From contig NC_079217.1 in NCBI RefSeq assembly GCF_029633865.1, forward strand, positions 41,645,334 through 41,709,333: a stretch of DNA of 64,000 nucleotides, written 5' to 3'. The translations under genes and the position numbers were made by a program. Position 1 is the first letter of the stretch; each line of letters begins with the position of its first letter. This document shows, one piece after another, positions 10,741-22,711 of this stretch. The stretch is from Lampris incognitus. Its lineage: Eukaryota > Chordata > Actinopteri > Lampriformes > Lampridae. The notes beneath the pieces were generated by a model that saw only the letters and a program-made list of their open reading frames with translations, was not told the DNA's origin and ran no database searches.

Positions 10741-11049
10741 TGACTTGGGGTCCTTCGACTACATATGATGTCACGGATTATGTTGCTAGCTTGCATTGTT
10801 TAGCGCTGCTAGCTTTATAGTTATTTAGCTGTGTGTGTTTTTTACAGTGCACTTTGACATAGAGTTGGTTAATAAAGGTGCGAGGGCCGAAGGCCCAAGC
10901 TGTGTCTAAAGAGCGAGGCCGCAGACTCAGGACCCCCTTTTTTGGGGGGGGGGGGTCCTGGACGAGCGAACGCGCATGAGGGCTGAAGGCCCAAGCTGCG
11001 TCTAACATCAATCTACCGTTTCCCGCTGTTCCTAAATTGAACTAGCCCC
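10741..11049. repeat. GC-rich segment with about 30-bp direct repeats and a poly-C/poly-G hairpin
   Basis: About 10878-10908 and 10977-11007 share GAGGGCYGAAGGCCCAAGC followed by TGYGTCTAA. Between them CAGGACCCCC...T6...G13TCCTG forms a hairpin at about 10938-10969. The bases CGACTACATATGATGTCA near 10758 resemble, inverted, a block at about 16405-16432 on the far side of the L1. A DNA transposon later split by the L1 is possible. Confidence 0.4.
11038..11049. repeat. L1 target-site duplication, left copy
   Basis: The 12 bases TGAACTAGCCCC recur at 16371-16382 and bracket the L1 element exactly at its poly-A end. Confidence 0.85.
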
Positions 11050-11274
11050 CCCAGTGGACAGGGCCAAGATGCGACGTGAGTGCATGCATTTTCGAGAGCT
11101 GATCACTAATATTTTCTAAAACAAGCGGAACACAACCTTCTAATAGACTATTGTATTACAATGCTATTAGAGCTGTGTTGTATGATTTATATTGATGTGC
11201 TAGTCACCTTCATCGTTACCCTAGTCTTTTTAAACCACTAAACTTATTCAAGGTAAAGGGTAAGTTAGCCGTGT

Positions 11275-12145
11275 TTGTCAGCCGAAGGAAACAGCACGGC
11301 CAAGTCAGTGAAGGAGAATCCCCTCGTGTCTTCAGCACATGACTACCGCATGGAAGTTCGACCTGTAACGTTAGCTATCGCGGATGAAGATTTTCCTCCC
11401 TTGCCTATGACACCATCCAAACCCCCGGCTGCTAAGAAAAGCAAGACCCCACATGGTCCAGATGTAGATAGTAGTACAGACATTGTGCAGAAAATCTCAG
11501 TGATGTTTAACACCAGAATTGATGCTCTGGAAAAGAATGTGGAGAGATTAATCTCGGGCAACACAATGAAGATTGAAGGTCTGAAAAAAAACTGTTGACT
11601 TTGCCTGTGCTGAGATTCGAGATGTGAAAGGGAAAATTACAAACATTGAGGAACGAGGCTGCGTGGCAGAGAAGAAAACAAGCCTGATGGAACAACGTTT
11701 AGCTTATCTTGAGAGCTACTATTGACGTTGGAACTTGCGACTCTATGGTGTAGCGGAATCTAAGGACCAGAAAGTCCGCAGAGAGGTGATACAGATCTGT
11801 CAGTCCATCCCACCTGAGCACAAGGCCAAGTTTCCTGATGTAGTTGATACAGTGCATCGACTCGGCCAACTGAGAAAAGGAGATTCCAGACTTGAGGGAT
11901 TATTATCCAGTTCACCTCACACATTTCCCGGGATGCAGTTTAGAAAGCGGAGAAAAAACCCACCTTCCTTCGAGAGAACAACCTGCGCTTTGCTGAGGAC
12001 TTGTCCCAGTCTGTCAGAGAGAAAAGGATGCAGTTCTGCCCTTTGGTGGCTAAGGCTCGCGAACAAGGGAAGACAGCATATTTCGTCAGTGGTCGCGCCT
12101 TTGCTAACGGTACTGAACTGTTTCCTGCCACTTGAGTTTGAGGTT
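11275..12145 (+). pseudogene. L1 ORF1 (RNA-binding chaperone), frameshifted
   Basis: The frame from 11275 opens with an Asp/Pro-rich N terminus (EDFPPLPMTPSKPP), then a coiled-coil-like block (IVQKISVMFNTRIDALEKNVERL). A frameshift falls in an A9 run near 11584. The next frame gives FACAEIRDVKGKITNIEER and a stop at about 11723, then LRLYGVAESKD...REVIQICQSIPPEHK, the RRM-like core typical of L1 ORF1p. A further shift near 11890 leads to FLRENNLRFAEDLSQSVRE and KAREQGKTAYFVSGRA, the C-terminal domain. In the family this protein trimerises and packages L1 RNA. At least three lesions make it non-functional. Confidence 0.75.
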
Positions 12146-12493
12146 TGATAGTTATCCAAAACTATGTAGGGTCAAAATCTGGTATTGTTATTTTGAGATA
12201 GCCAAATAACGTTAATTCCGATTCTCTAAATAACGGTAATTAGACCCTTTTCGTTCAGACTTAATGGGTCTTCTTGCACATTACTTTTCCACTGAATGTC
12301 TAATAACTGTTGTAGCCTACTAGCAGGCTATTTGGTTTCAACAGACAGCATTGTTGCTATGTAATTTTTCAACAGTGTTCCACTTTAGATACTTTTTTTA
12401 GGACTTAAGATGCAGCTCTTGACAGTTGGGTTAAATTTCCCAGCTGATTATATTCTATCCTTACTTCCTATTTTGATCCTTTTTGTTGTTAAT

Positions 12494-15400
12494 ATGTCTT
12501 TATCTATTATTACTCTCAATGCCAGGGGGTTATGGAATATTATAAAACGTAAAGCTGTTTTTTTGTTTGCTAAGTAGCACAAAACAGATTTTGTTTCATT
12601 CAAGGATCTCACTTGATTACCAGTGACACTAGATTTTGGAGATCTCAGTGGGGCAACGATATATGGTTGGCAAGCGGTTCTGAATACTCTCCAAGGGTTG
12701 CTACTCTAAAACACACATTCTCTGGTTCTATCCTTCTTTCTGCTTGTGACACAGCAGGTCATTTCATGTTTCAAGTTATCGACATTGACCACTTTGCTTT
12801 TATAATTGTTAATATTTATGGCTACAACTCTAATGCTGGAAATGATCAGCTGGTTGGAGAATAAGATTCAACACGTGCTTAATAACGTTCCAAATTCTAG
12901 TATGGTAATAGGTGGGGATTTTAATATGATTTTAGATTATAATTTGGATTGTTGGCCTTCTCGTTCATCTACTTAAGTAAATGATAACTTAAAGGTATTC
13001 ATGCGTAGGTTTAATTTAATTGATGTATATGGCGGAATAATAATCCGAACATAAGTGCCTTTACCTAGCGTAATAGAAATGCCTCCAGACAGTCATGACT
13101 GGACTTCTGGCTGGTTTCTAGAACCCTGAACATTGACAAGATTTCAGTTAATATCTTTACAACACCATTAACAGATCACAATGCTGTCTCCATTTCCATT
13201 CCTTTACACTCTGTCAATAATTGTATAAACAGAGGATCTTACCGGAAGCTTAATAATTCACTGTTGCAGCACGATATAGTTAAAATAGACATAAAAATTT
13301 AATAAAGCAATTTTGGGATAAGGGTAAATCTGAAGATTCTTTTTGTAGCAATTGGGAATTTTTTTAAATTCAAAGCAAGCCAATATTTGAGGAGTTATGG
13401 TAGTGTCATAGCAAAAAGCCGTAGAGTAGTAGAATTAAACTTGGTTTCTAAAATAATTCAATTGTCGCAGAAAAACCCTGCATATTTATCAGAAGAAGAA
13501 AGATCAGAATTAATTTCAGAACAGCTTAAACTGAACGAAATATATTTAAATAAAGCCAAAGGTGCCTTTGTAAGATCTAGGAAGAGGTGGATTGAAGAAG
13601 GTGAGCAAAATTCTGCATATTTTTTTTAATTTGGAGAGGTATCATAATAATACCATTCAGCATCTTAATGTAAATGGCAATATTACTCATGACCCCAGAG
13701 AAAAAGCTGATTATTGTTCTAGCTTCTATAGGAAGTTATATGACTAAATTTTGTCAGCAATCATGTACTGCTTTTTTGGACTTCCTGATCAACAACACTC
13801 AAATCCTGCAAAATGATCGAAAGCTATGTGATGATATTGTAACTATTGAGGAAGTCAGTTATGCAATTGGACATCTCAAGTCTCCTGGGGTCGATGGCCT
13901 TTCTGCAGAATTTTATCAGGCTTTTTCTGAACCCTTAGCTCCTTTTCTGCTTGGAGGAATCATGGAAAGTATAGGTAAAGGTACGCTTCCTCCTTCACTG
14001 ACACAAGGTTTGATCACCTTAATTCCCAAACCCAAAAAAGATCTTCTTTTTATTGATAATTGGCGGCCCATTTCTTTGTTAAATAATGACTATAAAGTTT
14101 TTGCTTCAATAATTGCTAAAAGAATTAAATCTGTGTTAGATCCAATTATTGATGAAGTTCCGTCAGGTTTTATGAGAAAAAGGCATATTTCTAACAATAT
14201 CAGGCTGGCTTTAGATGTAATTGATTATTCCTTCTTATGTCCTGATGACAGCTTCATTCTTTTTTTGGACTTCTATAAAGCTTTTGATACAGTAGAACAC
14301 AAATTTATTTTTAGTTCCCTGGAAAAATGTGGGTTTGGTGACTTCTTTTGCAAGCTGTTAAAACTCTGTATGCCAATAGTAATAGCTCCATCAAGTTGAA
14401 ATGTGGTACATCTCCGAGGTTTGATTTGAAGCGTGGCATCCGGGAAGGTTTTCTGGCCTCTCCATATTTATTTATTCTATGTACTCAACTCCTTACTCAT
14501 CATATTAAGAATAGTCTTATAAAAGGGATTTCCATTGCAGGGAGAGATATTATAATTAGTCAACTTGCTGACGACACTACCCTATTTCTTAAGAATGCTA
14601 GTCAAGTTCCCATTGCTATTAAAACTAAAGAATCTTTTTCTGCGGCCTCTGGTCTTTGTTTGAATTTGAACAAATGTGAGCTTTTTTCTCTTAAAGAGTG
14701 TAACATATCTCTAACATACCGGTTAAGGAAAAGATTACCTATCTAGGGATTATCATTATGAGAAATGAAGAAGAAAGATGTTATGAAAACTTTAACCCTA
14801 TTATTGAAAAAACGAAGAAAAAGCTTAACTATTGGTTACAAAGAGATTTAGCTTTAAAAGGGCGAGTATTATTTGCCAAAACAGAAGGTTTATCACATCT
14901 CACTTATCCAGCAAGCCCTCTGTTTTTCAATAAGCAGACTTGCAATGCAACAGATACATTACTCTTCAACTTCTTAGGGAAAAGCATGACTCATTATGTT
15001 AAGAGGTCTGTCATTATGAATACATATGACTCTGGGGGGCTCAATTTTCTTGATTTTACTACTCTTAATAATACCTTTAAGATTAATTGGATAAAGCATT
15101 TTCTGAACAACCCCACTTCTATTTGGAACTTTATACCGGATTATATTTTTTCCAAGATTGGTGGTCTTAACTTTGTACTTTTATGTGATTACAAGATAGA
15201 GAAACTTCCCTTAAAGCTAGCTAAATTCCACAGGCAGATGCTTTTGTCATGATCTTTAATTTACAATCACAATTTCTCTCCACACAACTGTTTCATTTGG
15301 AATAATAAACATATTAAATTTAAGAATAGGTCTTTATTCTATCGAAATTGGTTTCGCAATGGTATCATGTTAGTCAACCAATTACTTAATACTAATGGTT

Positions 15401-16190
15401 TCCTGTTAAGGTATTCTGAATTCCTTAATGCCTACGGTATTCTTGTTACCCCAAATGAGTTTGCAACGGTCATGGATGCTGTTCCTTCTGGAATTCTGAC
15501 CCTCCTAAGGGGTTCAGAAGGACCAGCATTCTTGCCGGCACTTGATCCTAAATTAGCTTTCGTGGGTAAAGTCTGCCTGTCTACCACCTTGAGGAATAAT
15601 AACCTTAATATTCGTTCCTTATTTCAATCTGACATTACTTGTACACCTTCTGCTGTCTTCTACTGGTCTAGTTTTGCTGGCAACTTGAATTGAAAAAATA
15701 TATGGTGTCTCCCATACAAATATCTTCTTACTAATAAAATAAGGGAAATGTCTTTTAAATGTTACATAGACTCTATCCTGTAAACGCCTATCTAGTTAAT
15801 AAGTTTAAGAAAGACTTGTATGTAAAATGCTGTTTATGTGAATTGCACGCTGAAACTATGCTGCACCTGTTCTGGCAATGTCCTTATACTGTCAAATTCT
15901 GGAAAGACCTATCACGATATGTTATTGATAATGTTGATCCTGACTTTTCTCTTTATTGGAAAAATGTATTGTTTGGTATTCACGTTAATAATAGTAACAA
16001 AAGTAAAGAATTCCATATCACAAATGTATTGATTATTTCAGCAAAGTATCACATTCATAAGTAAAAATTTAGTCATTCTAAACCCCTATTTTTAGTTTTG
16101 AAAATGACACCAAACAACACATTAAGACCATCACTGACTCGAAAAATAAGAAAGCTGCAAAGACTGTATATTTTTTCAATCTATTTAATG
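12494..16190 (+). pseudogene. L1 ORF2 (endonuclease-reverse transcriptase), broken
   Basis: ORF2 starts with MSLSIITLNARGL, the APE-endonuclease opening. The endonuclease block is frameshifted; NMI..GGDFNMILDYNLD, its catalytic-loop region, lies near 12905. The reverse transcriptase follows: GVDGLSAEFYQAF and ITLIPKPKKD...NWRPISLLNNDYKVFA (13880-14100), FILFLDFYKAFDTV (14255), then after a shift LADDTTLF, the polymerase Asp-Asp (14570-14575). The tail has the zinc-binding CCLCELHAE..LHLFWQCP at about 15828-15885. Frames are split at roughly 13630, 14395, 14745, 15250 and 15690. Normal L1 ORF2 is one continuous frame of about 1250 codons. Confidence 0.8.
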
Positions 16191-16370
16191 TCTTTAGTTG
16201 AAGATTCCCCCTGGCTCCATTTAAATTGTTTTTTTTTCTGTTTTATTGTTAGTTATATTAACAACTCTATTGTTTGTATTTGTTGTTCTTGTTTGACAGA
16301 TATATTTGAATACTGAATATTGTATCTTCAATACAACTTGTTTAATAATAATAATAATTTAAAAAAAAAC

Positions 16371-16382
16371 TGAACTAGCCCC
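16371..16382. repeat. L1 target-site duplication, right copy
   Basis: TGAACTAGCCCC, identical to 11038-11049, directly after the A-rich tail. Confidence 0.85.
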
Positions 16383-17145
16383 TACCCAATCATAATGCGT
16401 GAAGTAGTGATGTCATCTGTAGTCGTGTAGCATGGTTCTCTGCGTTGTGTAGTTTTTTGGTGTGATTGACGACGCTGCAACGACCAGGTAGATGATATCG
16501 TATTTATTGCCATCAGGGGCCTGTATGAAAACAGTACACAGCAGTGAATATACAGGTCTCCTTCTGCATACAGTGCCCACAGCTGTCTCTTTCAAAGTCC
16601 AGAGCGAAAGGGCAGACAAAACTGCACACACTCACTGTGACACTGAATTATTTTTTCATTATAAGGTCTTTTTGTTAACATAAATGATACAAAACCCAAA
16701 TAAAATGGTGTACAAAATAGCTTGCAATTCTCCTTTAAAATAAAGAAATAACATAAAATGAAAATAAAAAACCCTCCCATACCTCTATGAAAACAGTACA
16801 CAGTGAATATACAGGTCTCCTTCCGCGTAGTGCCCACAACCTGCAATTGATTCGCCAACAACGCTATTTTCAGTACATGAGTGGGCAACAGCACACTCTA
16901 GTGGACATCCTAACAATGCACTCCCACATTAGAACGACATGCGCAGTTACCGTCACATTTTCTACACTTTAAATCCACATAAATGAACAGAATAGTTGAG
17001 AATTGCAACAAAAACACAAACTAGTTACAGGTTATTACCATTACCGTCGATGGTAAATGAGAAACAGTATTTACAGGTCAATTTACCAAAACTCTTAACA
17101 GCACACAGAATACATACTGTCTCTTTCAAAGTCCAGAGCGAAAGG
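16383..17145. repeat. locally duplicated non-coding block
   Basis: About 16520-16610 (ACAGTACACAGCAGTGAATATACAGGTCTCC...CTTTCAAAGTCCAGAGCGAAAGGG) recurs in two pieces. The first half is at 16788-16830 and the second half at about 17121-17145, just before the hAT element. The arrangement suggests an old tandem duplication or two copies of an unrecognised repeat. No ORF is supported. Confidence 0.6.
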
Positions 17146-18469
17146 GAACGCACAAGTGTCATGCGCAAAAGATGCGGCTCTAAGAGCCGATGCTTTGTAG
17201 TGAATCAGAAGAGCCAACTCCCATGGAGTGAGAGCCGGCTCCCCACTTTTTTTTCCTGTCGCTGCTCAGCTCTCACTCTCAGTGGCTCAGCTCACGGCAG
17301 AACTTTGTTTTGATTGGCCGCATGGCGTCCATGCGGCCAATCACATGTGAGCATATAGGATCATACCATTATGTGAAAGCAGAGAGGACAGACGTCTTTC
17401 CCCCTCAGTCAATGGCTGAGTGAGACAGCAGACAGCGGTGAGGAGGAGCGTGCGAGTGCGTCGCGTCGCGAAAACACGTAAATATGAGTGACAGCCGTAA
17501 ATGAAGCAGCATCTGGCTGCAGTTTAAAGATATTGGGAATAGCAGAGCGTAATGCCTTCACTGTAAAATGAAAATAACATTAAGAGCAGGTTCCACCACA
17601 AACCTGCACAGACACATCAGAACTGTCCATCCCACAGTGCAGTTGGAGGAGAGAGGGCAAGCTGGCTCAACGTCTACTGACCCTGGTGTGTCTGGTCCCA
17701 AACCAACAACAACTGCTGCAGCATCTACTGCCGTCCCCACGAATGCAAGTATAACCCCTCCTACTGCAACTCAAAGCAAAATAAGTCAGTTTATACCAAA
17801 ACAGATGACCCCAGCCAAACAGCACAGTATTGATGAGGAGATGGCTAAAATGATTGCCACTGATTTCCAGCCCTTTTCCATTGCGGAGGACAAAGGTTTT
17901 AAAAGTTTTGTCGAAGCCTTAAATCCCACGTACACTCTACCCAGTAGAAAAACACTGTCCCAAACGATGATCCCAAAACTATATGACACAGAACGTGCAT
18001 TATGGCAAGAAAGAGTGAAAAAAAGCTACATCAGTTTGCCTGACAACTGACTGCTGGACCTCCAAAACCACCTGCTCTTTCATGTCTGTCACTTGCCACT
18101 TTATTGAAAATTACAAGATGACATCTTGCCTGCTGGACTGCTTTGAGTTCACTGACAGACACACTGCAGAAAATTTGGCAGAGGAGCTATTAAGAGTGGC
18201 AAGTAGAGAACAAAGTGGTATGCTGTGTGAGTGATAATGCTGCAAACATTACCAAAGCCATAAAAATTCTGAAGTGGACCCACCACCCATGTCTGGCGCA
18301 TAAATTAAACCTGATGATTAGAGATGCCCTGAAGGTGGTGAAAACACAACTACAAATGCTACTAAATTAAGAGCCTTTTGGGAGCCGAAAGAGCCGGCTC
18401 TTCTTTGGGAGCTGTGCCAAAAGAGCCGGCTCTCTGAAAAGAGCCGAACTTCCCATCACTAGAACGCAC
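17146..18469 (+). mobile_element. hAT-superfamily DNA transposon, decayed
   Basis: The element runs from 17154 to 18461, between two copies of the 8-bp GAACGCAC (17146-17153 and 18462-18469), the duplication length typical of hAT. The right end CCCATCACTA is the usual fish hAT terminus; the left end AAGTGTCATG is its degenerate inverted partner. Sub-terminal GAGCCG/GGCTCT motifs are repeated at both ends (17170-17250, 18370-18450). It encodes a broken BED-type transposase N-terminal half; the catalytic C-terminal part is missing, so an internal deletion occurred. Confidence 0.8.
17484..18365 (+). pseudogene. hAT transposase (ZBED1-like), truncated
   Basis: SSIWLQFKDI, an in-frame stop near 17550, then CLHCKMKI...TTNLHRHIRTVHP form a BED zinc finger (C-x2-C...H-x4-H). 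The open part 17568-18050 continues with a Thr/Pro-rich linker and the helical FQPFSIAEDKGFKSFVEALNP block typical of hAT transposases. After 18050 other frames give TTDCWTSKTTCSFMSVTCHFI and then SDNAANITKA and CLAHKLNLMI, the start of the RNase-H-like fold, with several shifts. Translation stops making sense at about 18365, before the conserved insertion and dimerisation domains. In the family it binds sub-terminal repeats and cuts at the 8-bp target. Confidence 0.75.
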
Positions 18470-18949
18470 AAGGCGCGAACGAGGAGCTTGTTCCACAACG
18501 GAAGAGTCCATTATATAATAGCTTCTTCATAACGCCAAATATCAGCTTTAAAATGTTATAACCGGATTCTATCAACTTTATAGTGACTTCCGAAATGGAC
18601 TTTGACCATTAGATATGTACTAATGCGTTGTAAGAAGTTAATATGAAGCCAGGAAGTCATCCACATAAACAAAACCAGTTGGTGTCGTCCTTTGCGCTAG
18701 AACTTCCGCTCTGTCACCTTTCACAATAAGAGACCAGTCATTCTTATAACGCATATCAAATTAAAGACCACAAGCTAGCGTGACAATATCACTCTGCTAC
18801 AGTCGCAGGACCCCGAGCATATCCGGTAGGGCGAGTAGATCAAATACCGACACCGGAACTTGCCACTGCAGTAGTACAACATGAAATGAAAAGAGAAAAC
18901 CGAACACAGAGCTGATATGAAAACTGAGGCGAGTAAACTGGCAGCTATG

Positions 18950-19230
18950 CTTACCGTCACTGCAGCCGCGAGCCGGTTCGGGACCCGCCTCGAGGACGTC
19001 TCTTCTCAGTGGTCCGAAGAATGCAATCCCAGCTCCCGTGAGTGGCCAGTCCTGTTCGTTGTAGAAGGTGTTCAAGTTTTGTTTGTAGTGGAGAAAGAGG
19101 TGTGTAGAAACGTTGTTCCTTCCTCCGAGTGTGTGCCATACAGTCCCCTAATCTCAACTACCGGCCGGCGGTGACGATTAGCAATCAGCCATTCCCGCCA
19201 AACAAATGGGCAGGACGTGACGTCACACTC
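18950..19230 (-). promoter_or_regulatory. candidate CpG-rich promoter and first exon of a minus-strand gene
   Basis: About 18960-19230 is rich in CG dinucleotides, unlike its surroundings. It holds a perfect CRE (TGACGTCA, 19218-19225) and an E2F-like TTCCCGCC (19192-19199). On the minus strand a strong splice donor (GACG/GTAAGC) would end an exon at 18955; the open frame from 19075 reaches it. The encoded peptide was not recognised and no partner exon was found. The plus-strand frame 18917-19174 overlaps the same DNA and could be an alternative. Confidence 0.35.
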
Positions 19231-20028
19231 AGGAAACCCGCTGCACTGGGATTTGTAGGGTTTAGTAGATTTGTTTTGTACTTGCGGTTTATTCAGGATC
19301 CTTTCTTGCTATACCATTTTGTGGATTGCATGTCTGCTTTATTTGTACATGTCAGTGTTTTGCAATAAAGTTTATTAAAATGTAAAAAAGGGACTTTTCT
19401 TTTTCTTTTTATCTCCCAGGCGTCACACAGCATAAACACATAGTAAATAAGCATAGCTGTGGCATCTCATGTTTACAATCAGCTCTGCACAAAAGATAGA
19501 ACGGGAGGGAACAGAAAGACCCCAAAACATCCTTAACAATAATATAACTACATCAACAAAACAAAAAAAATCACCTGATTGAAATCCAGCTGACCTTTTT
19601 CACCAAGGTACTTTTAAGCCCCAGTTTTTTATTGGATGAGAATTCAGGGAGCATTTTGCTTACAGGGCCTGAATGAAAGATTTACATTATTAATAGATCC
19701 ATGACCCCTGTGTATAAATCTTTTTTTTCCAAATTGCATTAAACAGTACCAATCGCATAAAGAAAGCTTTTTCATAAGACCACACCTTGAAGAGGGTGCT
19801 TGTTTAAGAGATGGAAAGGAAGATGAGGGGTTGAGGAGACACATTCATTTATGATAAGTAAACTTTTTGCAACTATATTCTAATGTATAATGCAGAGCAT
19901 GTTCTAATATTGATGAATGTCATCATTAGATAAGTTTGCAATTAAATGAGTCTGTGGGCCAATACAGGGGAAATACCCAGGCTATGGGCACATTTTGTCC
20001 CTCCTAAACGTCATACATCACAATCAAA
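19231..20028. other. intergenic; possible polyadenylation signal
   Basis: GCAATAAAGTTTATTAAAATG at about 19361 holds AATAAA on the plus strand (and a reverse TTTATT). Nothing else recognised before the DIRS element. Confidence 0.4.
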
Positions 20029-20060
20029 TGGAGCTTTGGCGAAAATTCAGTCAGAACTAT

Positions 20061-21639
20061 ACTGCTCAAAAAAATAAAGGGAACACATAAGCAATGCAAT
20101 GTAGCTCCAAGTCAATCACACTTTTGAGATATCAACCTGTCCAGTTAGGAAGCAACACTGATTTGTGAATCAATTTCACCTTTTGGTAAATTGTCTAATT
20201 TCCACCAGGTGGAAATTAGACAATTTGCAAGACAACCCCTATAAAAGGAATGGATTTGCAGGTGGTGGCCACAGACCATTTGCCTGTCCTCATCTTTTCT
20301 GGCCGATCTTTGGTTAGTTTTTCATTGTGCTAGTGCCCTCACCACTAGAGGTGGCATGAGGCGGTATCTGCAACCTACAGAAGTTGCTCAGGTAGTGCAG
20401 CTCATCCAGGATGGCACATCAATGCGTGCTGTGGCAAGAAGATTTGATGTGTCTCCCAGCACAGTGTCTAGAGCATGGAGGAGGTACCAGGAGACAGGCC
20501 AGTACACCAGGAGACGTGGAGGGGGCCGCAGGAGGACAACAACCCCGCAGCAGGACCGCTATCTGGTCCTTTGTGCAAGGAGGAACAGGAGGAGCACTGC
20601 CGGAGCCCTACAAAACGACCTTCAACAGGCCACTAATGTGCAGGTTTCTGCTCAAACAGTGAGAAACGGAATGCATGAGGATAGTATGAGGGCCCGACGT
20701 CCACAATTGGGGCCTGTGCTCACAGCCCAACACCGTGCAGCCCGATTGACCTTTGCCAGAGAACATCTTGGTTGGCAGATTCGCCATTGGCGCCCTGTGC
20801 TCTTCACAGATGAGAGCAGGTTCACACTGAACACATGTGACAGACGTGAGAGAGTCTGGAGACGCTGTGGAGAACGTTCTGCTGCCTGCAACATCCTCCA
20901 GCATGACCGGTTTGGCGGTGGGTCAGTGATGGTCTGGGGAGGCATATCCTTGGAGGGCCGCACAGACCTCTACGTGCTAGCCAGAGGTACCATGACTGCC
21001 ATTAGGTACCGGGATGAGATCCTCAGACCCATTGTCAGACCATATGCTGGTGCAGTGGGCCCTGGGTTCCTGCTCATGCATGACAATGCTCGTCCTCATG
21101 TGGCCAGAGTGTGTCAGCAGTTCCTGTATGTCGAGGGCATTGATGCTATGGACTGGCCTGCACGTTCCCCAGACCTGAATCCAATCGAGCACCTCTGGGA
21201 CATTATGTCTCGTACCATCCGCCAACGCGATGTCGCACCACAGACTGTCCAGGAGTTGACCGATGCCCTGATCCAGGTCTGGGAGGAGATCCCTCAGGAG
21301 ACCATCCGTCGTCTCATCAGGAGCATGCCCAGACGTTGTAGGGAGTGCATACAGGCACGTGGAGGCCACACACACTACTGAGCCTCATTTTGAATCGTCT
21401 TGAAGAATTTCCACAGAAGTTGGATCAGCCTATGTTCTCATTTTCCACTTTGATTTTGAGTATGATTCTGAATCCAGACCTTAATGGGCTAATGATTTTG
21501 ATTTCCATTGATCATTCTTAGGTTATTTTGCTCTAAACACATTCCTCTGTGTAATAAATAAAGATTTTCAGCTGAAATATTTCATTCATCGAGGTCTATA
21601 TTGTTTTTTTAGGTGTTCCCTTTATTTTTTTGAGCAGTG
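20061..21639 (+). mobile_element. Tc1-A copy 1 (DD34E Tc1 transposon, intact ORF)
   Basis: Terminal inverted repeats: ACTGCTCAAAAAAATAAAGG at the left, and the complementary CCTTTATTTTTTTGAGCAGT at the right. The flanking TA is visible on the left only; the right flank reads AA. It carries one uninterrupted transposase ORF. Only about a dozen differences from the copy at 39100-40681 were noticed, so both are young. It is inserted in the left end of the DIRS element. Confidence 0.9.
20356..21381 (+). CDS. Tc1-family transposase, 341 aa, apparently intact
   Basis: A cut-and-paste transposase that binds its own terminal repeats and inserts at TA. Residues 1-50 form a paired-type helix-turn-helix ([18 protein letters not shown]...[11 protein letters not shown]). 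A GRRR hook and second helix-turn-helix follow. The catalytic triad is D152 (LFTDESRF), D243 (MHDNARPH) and E278 (DLNPIEHLW), with 34 residues between the last two, i.e. DD34E. The [12 protein letters not shown] block is present. Length is normal for Tc1 (about 340). The start is the first ATG after the leader and gives the [18 protein letters not shown] opening; the ORF ends GGHTHY-stop. No stop, frameshift or missing catalytic residue is visible, so activity is plausible, though the right TA flank is lost. Confidence 0.92.
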   Translation: MRRYLQPTEVAQVVQLIQDGTSMRAVARRFDVSPSTVSRAWRRYQETGQYTRRRGGGRRRTTTPQQDRYLVLCARRNRRSTAGALQNDLQQATNVQVSAQTVRNGMHEDSMRARRPQLGPVLTAQHRAARLTFAREHLGWQIRHWRPVLFTDESRFTLNTCDRRERVWRRCGERSAACNILQHDRFGGGSVMVWGGISLEGRTDLYVLARGTMTAIRYRDEILRPIVRPYAGAVGPGFLLMHDNARPHVARVCQQFLYVEGIDAMDWPARSPDLNPIEHLWDIMSRTIRQRDVAPQTVQELTDALIQVWEEIPQETIRRLIRSMPRRCRECIQARGGHTHY

Positions 21640-21977
21640 AACGTTTTGCATGCATATGCCTGTAGTGATATTCCTTATTTTATCCTGTCATTCTCACCTC
21701 AAACACACTCATTCATATGAGCCTTGCTGTTACTGTCTGGGGCTGTCAATTGAGCTATCAGCTGTTCAAATTACCTGTTTTACTCTATCCAATAGCACCG
21801 TGACACGCGCACAACAGTAGCCTACTATTTTGCTGCTGTATTTTAAAAAAATGTTTCTCTCTCACCTCTAGTGCGTTAATGTTTCTGTTATATGTGCATC
21901 GGTCATTGTGCTGGCCATGTATGGTGAGTTTACATTTTACTTTTTTACTAACTCTTGGGCTGTCATGTTATTTCACG

Positions 21978-22711
21978 ATGTCAGACTCAGAAACTGATTT
22001 GATCAATACCGATTTATTTGAGTCGGCTTCTTCCTCAGGCCCTGATCTCTCGCAGCATCATGATTTGGCTAACAATTTAGTTTGTGAAACATCAGTTCGT
22101 GATGAGCCCCTTGGAACCTTTGACTCTACAAGAGCTCCTAGTAGCAAACACATGAAGAGAACTCATCTTCTAGATCCTCAAGCCAAGCATAAGAATGTCT
22201 CCGCCAGCTTTGTGCATCCTGATCAACCATATGATGCCATTCATCCATCAGATAATGCCCTCATATCAACTCTCCAGTCCCTGGTATTCATGCAATTGAT
22301 ACTCACCTCCAGCATCCGGAGAACAATCACGCCTCATCATCTTCCTCTGCAATGCCCATTGCCTCTCAAATCCCATTAATTCATGCACTGGCACCTGCTC
22401 CTCAGCCATCCAGTTCCACAGCAAGGGCCCCAGATACGCTTCAGCATTCCCTGGCTTCTGCTGTCTCTGCTCCTATGCTAGGTAGACCTTACGTTCCTTT
22501 CAGAGCTAACATCGCTCATCGATTAAGATCAAAAATTCAACAGGGAAAAGACTTTAACCTTATCAGTCTGATTCTCCCTTCTCCACAATGGGAAAATATT
22601 GTTGCCACTGAGGAAAACTTCTCAGCTATTTTTAAAACTGCCATTTCCATATTGTCAAGATATATATATGTCAATGGGAGAATTTGTAGTTACCTTTGGA
22701 ATCTATCGTGA
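21978..22711 (+). pseudogene. DIRS ORF1 (gag-like), first part
   Basis: Starts MSDSETDLINTDLFESASS, an acidic Ser-rich N terminus as in DIRS/Ngaro ORF1. A frame change near 22350 leads to a Pro/Ala/Ser-rich linker and then AHRLRSKIQQGKDFNLISLILPSPQW, the conserved 'I..GK..NL..LLP' block. It ends with TFGIYRD at about 22700, where a LINE is inserted; the protein resumes at 24263. Function in the family: RNA-binding structural protein. It does not stay in one frame. Confidence 0.6.

Larger units (their letters stand above)
11050..16370 (+). mobile_element. near full-length L1-clade LINE (5.3 kb)
   Basis: A complete layout in one orientation: about 225-bp 5' leader, ORF1 (11275-12145), ORF2 with endonuclease, reverse transcriptase and CCHC-like tail (12494 to about 16190), and an A-rich 3' end (AATAATAATAATAATTT then A9). 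It is flanked by a 12-bp target duplication, as expected from target-primed reverse transcription. Both ORFs carry stops and frameshifts, so this copy is dead. The insertion is younger than the flanking GC-rich segment it splits. Confidence 0.85.

Noticed and set aside
16413..16894. Frames near the duplicated block, suggesting a small gene family
   Set aside because: The similarity between the blocks is at DNA level and frames are not conserved between them.
18917..19174. 85-codon plus-strand ORF in the CpG-rich patch
   Set aside because: No recognisable domain and it competes with a minus-strand reading that has a better splice donor; kept only as a possible promoter region.
20608..20963. 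Minus-strand frames of 98-132 codons opposite the Tc1-A transposase (also 39650-40417)
   Set aside because: Shadows of the real ORF on the other strand; they repeat identically in both copies and have no family motif.
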